In this document: positions 45,223-53,240 of the stretch, one piece after another
Numbering within the stretch: the first letter of the stretch is position 1
Layout: every line of letters begins with the position of its first letter
From: Flavobacterium daemonense
Lineage (GTDB): Bacteria > Bacteroidota > Bacteroidia > Flavobacteriales > Flavobacteriaceae
DNA: 64,000 bases
Direction: 5' to 3'
Assembly (NCBI RefSeq): GCF_007341385.1
Contig: NZ_VJYD01000006.1
Location: forward strand, 186,001-250,000
Notes under the pieces: model-generated
Database searches by the model: none
Told to the model about the DNA's origin: nothing
What the model saw: only the letters and a program-made list of their open reading frames with translations
Position numbers and translations under genes: made by a program

Positions 45223-48200
45223 TTAGAAAGTTACGTTCAAGCCCGAGATGAATGTTTTTGAGTTTGGATATGAACCAAAATCGATTCCCGGATATAAGTT
45301 GTTTTGTTCGTATGAACTTACCTCTGGATCAAAGCCAGTGTATTTTGTCCATGTGATTAAGTTTTCGGCAGAGATGTAGAATTTCACGCTTTTTGTTCCC
45401 AATTTTTTAGAAACGCTTTTTGGCAAAGTGTATCCCAAAGTGATTAATTTTAATCGCAAGAAAGAAGCATCTTCAACATAACGCTCAGAAACGATTCCCA
45501 AAGGTGAACTCGATGCTCTCGGAATTTCATTGCTTGGGTTTGTCGGCGTCCATCTGTCAACTAAAGTTTCGGCAGCATTGGTTCCAAGTGTCGAAATTTC
45601 TAACTGCTGATTCAAAGCGTTGAATACTTTTCCGCCATAAGCACCTTGGAAAGAAAAATTCAAGTCAAAGTCGTTGTACGAAATAGTATTGCTGAAACTT
45701 CCAACAAATTTTGGCTGCGAAGTTCCAAGATTTCCTTTGTCAAGTGCTGTAATTACACCGTCTCCGTTTGTATCAACATATTTTCTATCTCCAATTTTTG
45801 TATTTGCCAAACTGTTGATTTTTGGCTGTGTGTTGATTTCTTCCTGGGTTTGGAAAATTCCGTTTGTACGGTATCCCCAAAAAGTTCCTAACGGCAATCC
45901 AACTTTTACAATAACAGGTTGTTGCTGTAATAAAGATCCGTTTGGCACAACTGGAAAAAACTGATCAACTCCATTTCCTATTGATACGACTTTGTTTTTG
46001 TTTGTTGAAAAAACGAAGTTAGAATTCCATGAAAAGTTTTCTGTTTTCACGTTTTCTGTATTCAAACCAATTTCAAGACCTCTATTTTCAACGCCACCAA
46101 TATTTTGTAATACTGTTGCATATCCAGAAGTCAATGGAACCGGAACGTTGATTAACAAATCGTTTGTTTTTTTGTAATAAACATCAAAAACAAAATTGAT
46201 TTTTCTGTCCAATAATGATAAATCTAAACCAATGTTATACTGATTTGTTTTTTCCCATTTCAAATCCGGATTTGCCAATCGAGTAGGGGCAAGTCCTGTA
46301 GCCAATGTTCCGCCAAAAGCATAATTTACAGAGCCCATTGAAGCAAGCGAAAGATAGTTTCCAATTTCTTGGTTTCCTGTTGTTCCGGCTGTAAGTCTAA
46401 GTTTTGCTTCGGTTACACCTTTAATGTTGTTGGCAAATTCTTCATCGGTAATATTCCAAGAAAATCCTGCAGAAGGGAAGTAGCCCCAAAGTGATTCAGA
46501 ACCAAATCTTGAAGAACCATCCGCACGGCCAGAAAGCGTGAAGTTGTATTTTCCTTTATAGGAGTAATTCACTCTTGCCAACCATGATTTTAAAACACTC
46601 TCAAAAGCTTCGCTATAAGGTTTTACAGGAACACCGTCTTGTAAAGCATTATAGGTATTGGCATCATTTACAAAATATTGCGATCCTGCGTTAACAACTT
46701 CTCCCTTAGTATATTGAAGTGTATATCCTGCTAATGCTGAGAATTTATGGTTGTCACCGAAATTAGTGTTGTAATTCAGTGTGTTTTCATTTAAAACAGA
46801 ACTTACTCGACGATCACCAACAGAGGCCAAACCTTTAGTTCCTGCTCCCATTGTAGTTGTAGAAGGCGCATAATAATTTTGTTTCGTATCGATTACGTCC
46901 CCACTTACTGCCACTTTCGCCGTTAATTCTTTGTTGAATTTATATTCGCCAAATAAACTGGTTAAGATTCTGTTGATTTTAGTTTCATTTGTAGTGTTTT
47001 CCAAATCATTAATCGGGTTCGGAATAATACCATTTGTTGCCGTTGCGTATGGATTATTAGTCAAATTATAACTTCCGTCAGCATTTTTGATAGGGACAAC
47101 AGGTGGCTGATATAGCGCAACTACTAGCGGATTTGGCTGTCTTCCGGCAGATGCACCGCCATTTGTTCCAATTCCGTTTGAAGCCGAATTAGTGTAATTT
47201 GCATTTACGCCAAATTTGAATTTCTGAGAATAATTTCTTTCATAATTAGCACGAAGTGAAATTCGTTTAAAATCGGTTGCAATTACAACTCCGTCTTGAT
47301 CAAAATAACCTGCGGAAATTGTATATCTCGAACGATCATCTCCACCAGAAAAAGTTAATTGATGATTCTGAATTGGAGCAGCAGTTCTAAAAACCGCATC
47401 TTGCCAATCATAACTTCCAGATGTTTTGAAAGCTTCAATTTGAGCTTGAGTAAAAGATGGCGCTTGACCAATACTCGCCTGAACATCATTGCGCAAACTA
47501 GCCCATTGGCTGGCATCCATCAAATGTAATTTTTTAGAAACATTCTGGAACCCAAAATAGCCTTGATACGAAATATTATCTTGCCCTTTTGTTCCTTTTT
47601 TGGTCGTAATGATTACAACTCCATTTGCTCCTCTAGAACCATAAATTGCAGTTGCCGAAGCATCTTTCAAAACTTCAATGGATTCAATATCAGTTGGGTT
47701 AATCGTAGAGAGCACATTTACAGATGCTCCTGCATTAGCCACGCCCGCAGTTCCGTTATTGTTGTCGTTGTAAATTAGAATTCCGTCTAATACGTAAAGC
47801 GGTTCGTTTCCTGCGGTGATAGAGTTTCCACCTCTAATACGAACACTTGATGAAGCTCCGGGACGTCCTGAACTTTGTGTAACTACCACACCGGGAACAG
47901 CACCTCTTAAAAGGTTATCTGCCGATGAGGTAACCTGCGATAAATTTGCCTTTGGAACAGAAGCAACAGAACCAGTAATGTCTTTTCTCTTTTGAGAACC
48001 GTAACCTACGACAACAAGTTCGTCTAATTCTTGACGTTCTTCTTTTAAGTTAATGATTACTGGATTTTTATCAACAACTACTTCGGCTTTTTTGTATCCA
48101 ATGTAGGTTACAATCAAAGTGTAAGGAAGTTTTTGTCCGGTTTGGAAATAAAATTTTCCTTCCGTATCGGTCTGAACGCCGTGTGTTGTTCCTTTAATAA

Positions 48201-48354
48201 TAACTGAAGCACCAATAATGGGTTGATTTGTAACAGCATCCACAACAGTTCCGTCAAGTTTAGACTGGATAAGCGGGGTCGTGTTCTGGGCATTTATTCC
48301 TGCCGTCAGGAGCAAGAGAAATAATATTGAGTATATCTTTAATATTTTTTTCAT
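45223..48354 (-). CDS. SusC/RagA-family TonB-dependent outer-membrane transporter (pair 2)
   Basis: A roughly 1043-residue receptor. I place the start at the ATG of MKKILKIYSILFLLLLTAG (48352-48354), which gives a clean signal peptide; the 18-codon extension to 48408 overlaps a structured leader. The CarboxypepD_reg domain (LDGTVVDAVTNQPIIGASVI) and plug motifs (ELVVVGYGSQKRKDITG, YVLDGILIYND, GANGVVIITTKKGTKG) are followed by the barrel ending FISGLNVTF. It works with the SusD gene downstream. The leader and a predicted promoter about 490 nt upstream suggest extra regulation. Confidence 0.94.
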   Translation of the reverse strand: MKKILKIYSILFLLLLTAGINAQNTTPLIQSKLDGTVVDAVTNQPIIGASVIIKGTTHGVQTDTEGKFYFQTGQKLPYTLIVTYIGYKKAEVVVDKNPVIINLKEERQELDELVVVGYGSQKRKDITGSVASVPKANLSQVTSSADNLLRGAVPGVVVTQSSGRPGASSSVRIRGGNSITAGNEPLYVLDGILIYNDNNNGTAGVANAGASVNVLSTINPTDIESIEVLKDASATAIYGSRGANGVVIITTKKGTKGQDNISYQGYFGFQNVSKKLHLMDASQWASLRNDVQASIGQAPSFTQAQIEAFKTSGSYDWQDAVFRTAAPIQNHQLTFSGGDDRSRYTISAGYFDQDGVVIATDFKRISLRANYERNYSQKFKFGVNANYTNSASNGIGTNGGASAGRQPNPLVVALYQPPVVPIKNADGSYNLTNNPYATATNGIIPNPINDLENTTNETKINRILTSLFGEYKFNKELTAKVAVSGDVIDTKQNYYAPSTTTMGAGTKGLASVGDRRVSSVLNENTLNYNTNFGDNHKFSALAGYTLQYTKGEVVNAGSQYFVNDANTYNALQDGVPVKPYSEAFESVLKSWLARVNYSYKGKYNFTLSGRADGSSRFGSESLWGYFPSAGFSWNITDEEFANNIKGVTEAKLRLTAGTTGNQEIGNYLSLASMGSVNYAFGGTLATGLAPTRLANPDLKWEKTNQYNIGLDLSLLDRKINFVFDVYYKKTNDLLINVPVPLTSGYATVLQNIGGVENRGLEIGLNTENVKTENFSWNSNFVFSTNKNKVVSIGNGVDQFFPVVPNGSLLQQQPVIVKVGLPLGTFWGYRTNGIFQTQEEINTQPKINSLANTKIGDRKYVDTNGDGVITALDKGNLGTSQPKFVGSFSNTISYNDFDLNFSFQGAYGGKVFNALNQQLEISTLGTNAAETLVDRWTPTNPSNEIPRASSSPLGIVSERYVEDASFLRLKLITLGYTLPKSVSKKLGTKSVKFYISAENLITWTKYTGFDPEVSSYEQNNLYPGIDFGSYPNSKTFISGLNVTF

Positions 48355-48492
48355 TTCTTTGTAATGGTTTAAGTAATTAACAAGGCGCCCTGAGCGTTGA
48401 ATTTTCAACCCTCTAATTGTGTCCTTGATTTAGTGATAAATGTTCTTTAAGCCTCGCCATTTCTGTTGCCGCAGAAATGGCTTTTTTTATTT
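48355..48492 (-). ncRNA. structured 5' leader of susC pair 2, or a plus-strand small RNA
   Basis: Read as the susC leader (minus strand), the hairpin GCCATTTCTG-CGGCAA-CAGAAATGGC comes first, then a second structure with CAAGG/CCTTG enclosing the perfect hairpin GTTGAA-AA-TTCAAC. A 15-codon ORF starts within the first hairpin (48460 to 48413; MARLKEHLSLNQGHN). Read on the plus strand, the first hairpin is followed by TTTTTTT and is a good terminator, so an antisense small RNA ending near 48490 is also possible. I match it to no riboswitch class. Confidence 0.5.
48456..48490 (+). terminator. plus-strand terminator in the susC leader region
   Basis: GCCATTTCTG-TTGCCG-CAGAAATGGC is followed by seven T on the plus strand. 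No plus-strand gene ends nearby, so either an unannotated plus-strand RNA stops here or the hairpin serves the leader of the opposite strand. Confidence 0.6.
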
Positions 48493-49202
48493 ACAGCAAA
48501 AGGTTTGCATCTTTTTCATTTTAGTTTTTTTTGGTTGTTAATTATTTTCTTTTTTAAAATAGCCGTATAGTCAAAAATCGTCTAGAAGCAAATTTTGCAT
48601 CCGCGAGATATTTTTGCAATAAAAGTAATCGAGTGGTGAATATAGATTTCGTTATTATTCTTAAAAGGAACTGCATAACGAATAAATTGCATTGGGAATT
48701 AGCAACAGAAGCACATATAACAACAGTTGTTATAAGTATATTTTTTTTGAAGATTTAAATACGATATGCTTTCGGTTGTTTTCAAAATATAGTTTTTTTG
48801 GTTTGAAATAAAATTTTAAACTCTACTAATCCTATAGACAAAGTTAATTTTAATATAATAAAAACCAAAAAAATATGAAGTTTTTTTTAATAGAGGGCAT
48901 TCAGTTAGGTGTTTTTAAATTAATTATTTAACATTAAAGTACTGGTGGTCAATTGATTAATAGCTATTTTTTATTCAAGTAAAATGTTAAATATTTTTTC
49001 AGAAATATCTTAAAAATGTAGTATTTTACACTTAATTTCTAGCTTTTTAAATCTCTAATTTTGAATAAATTGACATAAAAAAGCGCTTTTGTGATCTTCT
49101 TTTAGAATATTTTAATAAAAAGTACATCAATTTTTAAAGTTGATTTTGAATAAATTAGAGTAATTTTATAGACATTAAAATAAAATTTAATTTTTTATTC
49201 AC
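48491..49202. other. long AT-rich gap between susC pair 2 and moeA
   Basis: No convincing reading frame. It contains a perfect palindrome TATAACAAC-A-GTTGTTATA (48716-48734) followed by AAGTAT, the promoter/motif cluster at 48823-48846, and otherwise featureless A/T-rich DNA. It probably carries the promoter regions of two divergent operons. Confidence 0.55.
48823..48846 (-). promoter_or_regulatory. predicted promoter of susC pair 2 with overlapping motif
   Basis: On the minus strand TAACTTTG (48839-48846) fits TAnnTTTG, and TCTATAGGATTAGTAG (48823-48838) follows directly, spanning the expected start site. The motif recurs at 41490-41505. This would give a leader of about 480 nt. Confidence 0.42.
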
Positions 49203-49211
49203 CGTACGAAT

Positions 49212-49238
49212 AAATACTTATATTTGTAATAAGTATTT
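49212..49238 (+). promoter_or_regulatory. moeA promoter -7 box inside a perfect inverted repeat
   Basis: AAATACTTAT (49212-49221) and ATAAGTATTT (49229-49238) are perfect inverted arms with a 7-nt spacer. The -7 box TATATTTG (49219-49226) lies within them, so a bound protein would cover the promoter. The expected start site is near 49233, about 29 nt before the ATG. A matching arrangement occurs at the nitrate reductase promoter (63355-63374). Confidence 0.62.
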
Positions 49239-49261
49239 GTACTTAGTTTTTATATCTAAAA

Positions 49262-50434
49262 ATGATAGAAGTCAACAAAGCCATTGAAATAATTGAAGCG
49301 AACAGTACTAAAATGCCAACAAAGCATATTGAAGTAAGTAAGGCATTAGGATATGTATTGGCTGAAAAAGTGATTTCGCCAATCGATATGCCGCCATTTC
49401 GTCAATCGGCGATGGATGGATATGCTTTTGCACACAGTATTCGTCATCAATATGATATTGTAGGAACATCTCAGGCGGGAGATCATTCGAACATAAAATT
49501 AAATACGACCGAAGCGATTAGGATTTTTACTGGCGCTTTTGTTCCTGACAGCGCAGATACAGTCGTAATGCAGGAGCATGTAATGGCAAATAAAGATTCT
49601 ATTTTGATTGCCGAAATGCCTGAAAAATTTTCAAATGTTCGCCCAAAAGGAGAGCAAATTGCAAAAGACGCGGTTGTTTTTGAAGCCAACACTTTAATTA
49701 CGCCAGCTGCAATTGGATTTTTGGCAAGTTTGGGAATTACAGAAATTGAAGTGTATAAAAAGCCAAAAGTTGCCATTTTAGTGACCGGAAACGAATTGAT
49801 GCAATCGGGAAAGAAATTGAAAAAAGGCAAAATATTCGAGAGTAATTCGATGATGCTTGAAGCAGCGTTGCAGACTATTGGAATTGAAAAAACTAAAGTT
49901 TACCGAGTAAAAGATAATCTGAAAGCAACAAAAAAAGCACTTTCAAGCATTTTAAAAAAATATGATATTGTTTTGGTTTCTGGCGGCATTTCAGTTGGAG
50001 ATTATGACTTTGTAAAAGAGGCATTATTGCAAAACGATGTAAAAGAGCTTTTTTATAAAATTAATCAGAAGCCTGGAAAACCAATGTTCTTTGGATCTAA
50101 AAATGAAACTTTAGTTTTTGCGCTTCCAGGAAATCCGGCTTCATCACTGACTAATTTTTATATTTATGTTGCTCCGGCAGTAAAAAATAAAATGGGTTTT
50201 TCTGAAATTCATAAACCAAAAGTGGTTCGAAAAATAAATTCGGAAATCAAAAACGACACCGGAAAAACATTGTTTTTGAAAGCAAAATACGACGAAACAA
50301 ACGTAACTGTTTTAACTGGTCAAAGCTCTGCAATGCTGAATACTTTTGCCATAGCGAATAGTTTACTGATTGTTCCTGAAGATGTTGAAGTATACAAAAA
50401 AGGTCAGTTGGTTTCGTTACTGCCGATTGATTAG
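49262..50434 (+). CDS. moeA: molybdopterin molybdenumtransferase
   Basis: A 390-residue enzyme that inserts molybdate into adenylylated molybdopterin, the last common step of Moco synthesis. The N-terminal MoeA domains (DMPPFRQSAMDGYAFA) are followed by the MogA-like domain with VTGNEL, SGGISVGDYDFVK, KPGKPMFFG and ALPGNPASSLTNFY, then the C-terminal beta domain. The length is typical. It is the first gene of the Moco cluster and has its own strong candidate operator. Confidence 0.96.
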   Translation: MIEVNKAIEIIEANSTKMPTKHIEVSKALGYVLAEKVISPIDMPPFRQSAMDGYAFAHSIRHQYDIVGTSQAGDHSNIKLNTTEAIRIFTGAFVPDSADTVVMQEHVMANKDSILIAEMPEKFSNVRPKGEQIAKDAVVFEANTLITPAAIGFLASLGITEIEVYKKPKVAILVTGNELMQSGKKLKKGKIFESNSMMLEAALQTIGIEKTKVYRVKDNLKATKKALSSILKKYDIVLVSGGISVGDYDFVKEALLQNDVKELFYKINQKPGKPMFFGSKNETLVFALPGNPASSLTNFYIYVAPAVKNKMGFSEIHKPKVVRKINSEIKNDTGKTLFLKAKYDETNVTVLTGQSSAMLNTFAIANSLLIVPEDVEVYKKGQLVSLLPID

Positions 50435-50542
50435 AATTTTTAGATTTTAGATTGCAGATTATAGATTTAAGAGATTAGAAGAAAGAAGCAAGAAGAAAGA
50501 TTTTAGTTATTAAAGACGAAAAGCAGTGTATAAATAAAAACA

Positions 50543-50606
50543 TATAGCAAGTCAACTTGAAACTTGAAACTTGATCCCGAAGCCTCGGGAGAAACAAAAC
50601 AAACAA
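50543..50606. repeat. CTTGAAACTTG repeat with CCCGAAGCCTCGGG hairpin
   Basis: CAACTTGAAACTTGAAACTT is followed by GATCCCGAAGCCTCGGGAGA and AACAAAACAAAC. The same string recurs at about 59745-59786 and, mutated, at about 57945-57980. It occupies much of the moeA-tauE gap. Confidence 0.7.
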
Positions 50607-50647
50607 AACGACTAAACAGTTAACCAAATAAACGATTAAACAAAAAG

Positions 50648-51394
50648 ATGACCTTACTAAGTTCTGAAAACATTCTGCTATTCAGCTTTGCATTAATTAT
50701 AATTGCTTTTTTATATTCAAGCGTAGGGCACGGCGGAGCTTCTGGATATTTGGCTTTGATGAGCATTTTTGCTTTTCCAATTTCGGTGATGAAACCATCG
50801 GCATTGCTGTTGAATTTATTTGTCTCAAGTATCTCGTTCTTATTTTATTACAGAAATAATTATTTTAAGCCAAAGCTCTTTTATCCGTTTGCAATTGCAT
50901 CGATTCCGGCGGCGTTCATTGGCGGATTTATAACGTTGGATAATGCGATTTATAAAATTGTTTTGGGAATCGTATTGGTTTTTGCAGCCTTAAGATTGTT
51001 CGGGGTCTTTAATTTTAAAGAGAAAGAAGAAGTAAAAATCAATCTTCCGTTTGCCTTGCTGATCGGTTTCGCAATCGGATTATTATCAGGAATGTTGGGA
51101 ATTGGCGGGGGAATAATTTTAAGTCCAATTTTATTGTTTTTAGGATGGGCTTCAGTAAAAGAATCGGCGGCGGTTTCGAGTTTATTCATTTTTGTGAATT
51201 CATTCGCCGGAATGCTAGGATTCTTTTTAGGAGGAAAAACAATCCCGATGGAAAGTTTTTATTTGGTTCCAATCGCAGTGATAGGAGGAATGTTAGGCGG
51301 ATTTTACGGCAGCGGAAAATTTTCAAACAGAACATTAAAAATGGTTTTAGGAATTGTGATTTTAATGGCAAGCATTAAATTGATTTTTCCTTAA
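50648..51394 (+). CDS. TauE/SafE-family anion permease
   Basis: A 248-residue inner-membrane protein with about eight helices. The TauE/SafE repeat motif is clear twice: FLYSSVGHGGASGYLALMS in the first half and GLLSGMLGIGGGIILSPILL in the second. The family moves sulfite, sulfonates or similar small anions. Here it sits between moeA and mobA in a Moco/nitrate cluster, so candidate substrates are molybdate, nitrite/nitrate or sulfite; the sequence does not decide. Confidence 0.85.
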   Translation: MTLLSSENILLFSFALIIIAFLYSSVGHGGASGYLALMSIFAFPISVMKPSALLLNLFVSSISFLFYYRNNYFKPKLFYPFAIASIPAAFIGGFITLDNAIYKIVLGIVLVFAALRLFGVFNFKEKEEVKINLPFALLIGFAIGLLSGMLGIGGGIILSPILLFLGWASVKESAAVSSLFIFVNSFAGMLGFFLGGKTIPMESFYLVPIAVIGGMLGGFYGSGKFSNRTLKMVLGIVILMASIKLIFP

Positions 51395-51411
51395 AAATGA
51401 GCATAATTTTT

Positions 51412-51550
51412 AAACACATAGAAACATAGATTTTATATTATTAAAAAAAAAGATTTAAAAGATAACTAGTTATCACACATAGCAATACTATGTTTGTTTA
51501 TACAAGTGAAACGCCTTTAAACACAAAGAAAAACTATGTTTCTATGTGTT
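51412..51550. repeat. 139-bp MITE-like element, family A copy 3
   Basis: The ends AACACATAGAAACATAGATT and AACTATGTTTCTATGTGTTA match the other two copies (7670-7807, 43593-43729), as do the inner ACACATAGCAATACTATGTT and AAGTGAAACGCCTTT blocks. It is followed by tandem TGAAACTTGAAACC units up to mobA. Confidence 0.82.
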
Positions 51551-51627
51551 AGGAAAAAGACAAAGATTGGCAGAACCTGAAACTTGAAACCTGAAACTTG
51601 AAACCAGAAATCTGAAACAAAATAACC

Positions 51628-52200
51628 ATGGAAACACTAACAGTATTTATTTTATGCGGAGGAAAAAGCTCCAGAATGCAGTCTGAAAAAGGTTTGGTTT
51701 TGTTTCAGGACAAACCATTTATTGAGCATATCATTCAGGCGATTTTGCCTATTACTAATAAAATAAAACTAATTACGGCTTCAAAAGAATACCATTATCT
51801 GGAATATGAAAAAATACCAGATTTGATTTCAGATAAAGGTCCGCTCGGTGGAATTTACACGGCATTATCCCATTCTGAAACCGAATTTAATTTGATTCTT
51901 AGTTGTGATATTCCGTTGATTTCAACCGAATTATTGCAAGAATTAATTTCAAAACATACCGAAGAAGCCGGAATTACAGTTTTCGCATCCGAAAGTAAAA
52001 CACATCCTTTAATTGGGATTTATTCAAAAAAAATTGTTCCGATTATTAAAGAAGCAATCGATTCAAATGAATTGAAAATGATGGATTTGCTGGCCAAGTT
52101 GCCACACCAAATTATCAATATCGAAGAAAGTGAAAACTATCCTTTAACCAATATTAATTCGGCAGACGAATTAAACGATTTAAATATCAATTCAATTTAA
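51628..52200 (+). CDS. mobA: molybdenum cofactor guanylyltransferase
   Basis: A 190-residue nucleotidyltransferase that adds GMP to Mo-molybdopterin to give the bis-MGD form used by DMSO-reductase-family enzymes, such as the nitrate reductase at 59786. The GTP-binding start is FILCGGKSSRMQSEKGLVLF, then GPLGGIYTAL and SCDIPLIS. The length is normal. It is 6 nt upstream of cobA. Confidence 0.92.
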   Translation: METLTVFILCGGKSSRMQSEKGLVLFQDKPFIEHIIQAILPITNKIKLITASKEYHYLEYEKIPDLISDKGPLGGIYTALSHSETEFNLILSCDIPLISTELLQELISKHTEEAGITVFASESKTHPLIGIYSKKIVPIIKEAIDSNELKMMDLLAKLPHQIINIEESENYPLTNINSADELNDLNINSI

Positions 52201-52206
52201 AGCAAT

Positions 52207-52995
52207 ATGAAAACTTTAAAAATACCAAAATTGACCATTGTAGGCGCAGGTCCGGGCGATGTTGAATTGATTACATTAAAGGCAATCAAAGCGTTAGAAA
52301 GCGCTGATGTCGTTTTGTACGATGCATTAGTCAACGAAGAATTATTAGAATATGCATCAAATGCAGAAATTGTTTTTGTTGGAAAACGCTTAGGATGTCA
52401 TGCTTACACGCAAGATCAAATCAACGAATTAATTGTCTCGATGGCAAATCGTTACGGACATGTTGTCCGTTTAAAAGGCGGTGATTCTTTTGTTTTTGGA
52501 AGAGGAAGCGAGGAAATTGATTATGCCGTTAAATATGGATTAGAAACAGCTGTTGTTCCAGGGATTTCTTCGGCTTTAGGTGTTCCGGCTACGGCAGGAA
52601 TAAGTTTGACACAGCGTAAAATCGCAGAGAGTTTCTGGGTAATTACCGGAACAACTTCGAATCACGAATTATCAAAAGATATTCATTTGGCTTCAAAATC
52701 GGCGGCGACCGTAGTTATTTTAATGGGAATGCATAAATTGGAGGAGATTATTTCAATTTATCAGGAAAACAGAAATGACGATCTGCCAATTGCTATAATT
52801 CAGAACGGAACGAAAAATTCTGAGCAAAAAGTAATCGGAACCATCAGTACAATTACTAAATTGGTATCCGAAAAAAATATTTCATCGCCAGCCATTATCG
52901 TGATTGGCGAAGTAGTGAAAAATACATCAAAATTGACCGAATATTTTCAAGAACATTTTGATGACGAATTCATTTTTCAGAATTTAAATTTATAA
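52207..52995 (+). CDS. cobA: uroporphyrinogen-III C-methyltransferase
   Basis: A 262-residue SAM-dependent enzyme that makes precorrin-2, the branch point to siroheme. Motifs: TIVGAGPGDVELITLKAIKA at the N-terminus, RLKGGDSFVFGRGSEE in the centre, PGISSALGVPATAGISLTQR, then VVILMGMHKL. It lacks the dehydrogenase/chelatase domain of CysG. Placement in a nitrate cluster fits siroheme supply for a nitrite reductase. It is separated by 2 nt from moaD. Confidence 0.95.
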   Translation: MKTLKIPKLTIVGAGPGDVELITLKAIKALESADVVLYDALVNEELLEYASNAEIVFVGKRLGCHAYTQDQINELIVSMANRYGHVVRLKGGDSFVFGRGSEEIDYAVKYGLETAVVPGISSALGVPATAGISLTQRKIAESFWVITGTTSNHELSKDIHLASKSAATVVILMGMHKLEEIISIYQENRNDDLPIAIIQNGTKNSEQKVIGTISTITKLVSEKNISSPAIIVIGEVVKNTSKLTEYFQEHFDDEFIFQNLNL

Positions 52996-52997
52996 AA

Positions 52998-53237
52998 ATG
53001 ATCGAGGTTAAATATTTTGGAGCTGTCGCTGAAAAAACAAAATGTGAATTCGAAAAGTTATCTTTTTCAGAGGAATTATCATTGCAAAAATTATTGCAAG
53101 ATTTAGACGAAAAATATGCATTCGAATCAATGATTTTCAGCGTTGCAGTAAATCAAAAAATAGTTTCAAAAACAAAAGAGTATCAATTGCAGACAAGTGA
53201 TATTGTTGCGCTGTTGCCGCCGTTTGCGGGAGGATAA
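52998..53237 (+). CDS. moaD: molybdopterin synthase small subunit
   Basis: A 79-residue ubiquitin-like sulfur carrier. It ends in LLPPFAGG; the terminal Gly-Gly is adenylylated by MoeB and then thiocarboxylated, and it donates sulfur to precursor Z with MoaE. The start is 2 nt after cobA, and moeB follows after 3 nt. Confidence 0.93.
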   Translation: MIEVKYFGAVAEKTKCEFEKLSFSEELSLQKLLQDLDEKYAFESMIFSVAVNQKIVSKTKEYQLQTSDIVALLPPFAGG

Positions 53238-53240
53238 ATT

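Noticed and set aside
48355..48408. 18-codon N-terminal extension of susC pair 2
   Set aside because: It would bury the signal peptide and overlaps the structured leader.
48430..48452. TTGATTTAGTGATAAATG resembles parts of the SAM-II riboswitch
   Set aside because: The two conserved blocks are adjacent with no stem between them, and no downstream sulfur gene lies on that strand.
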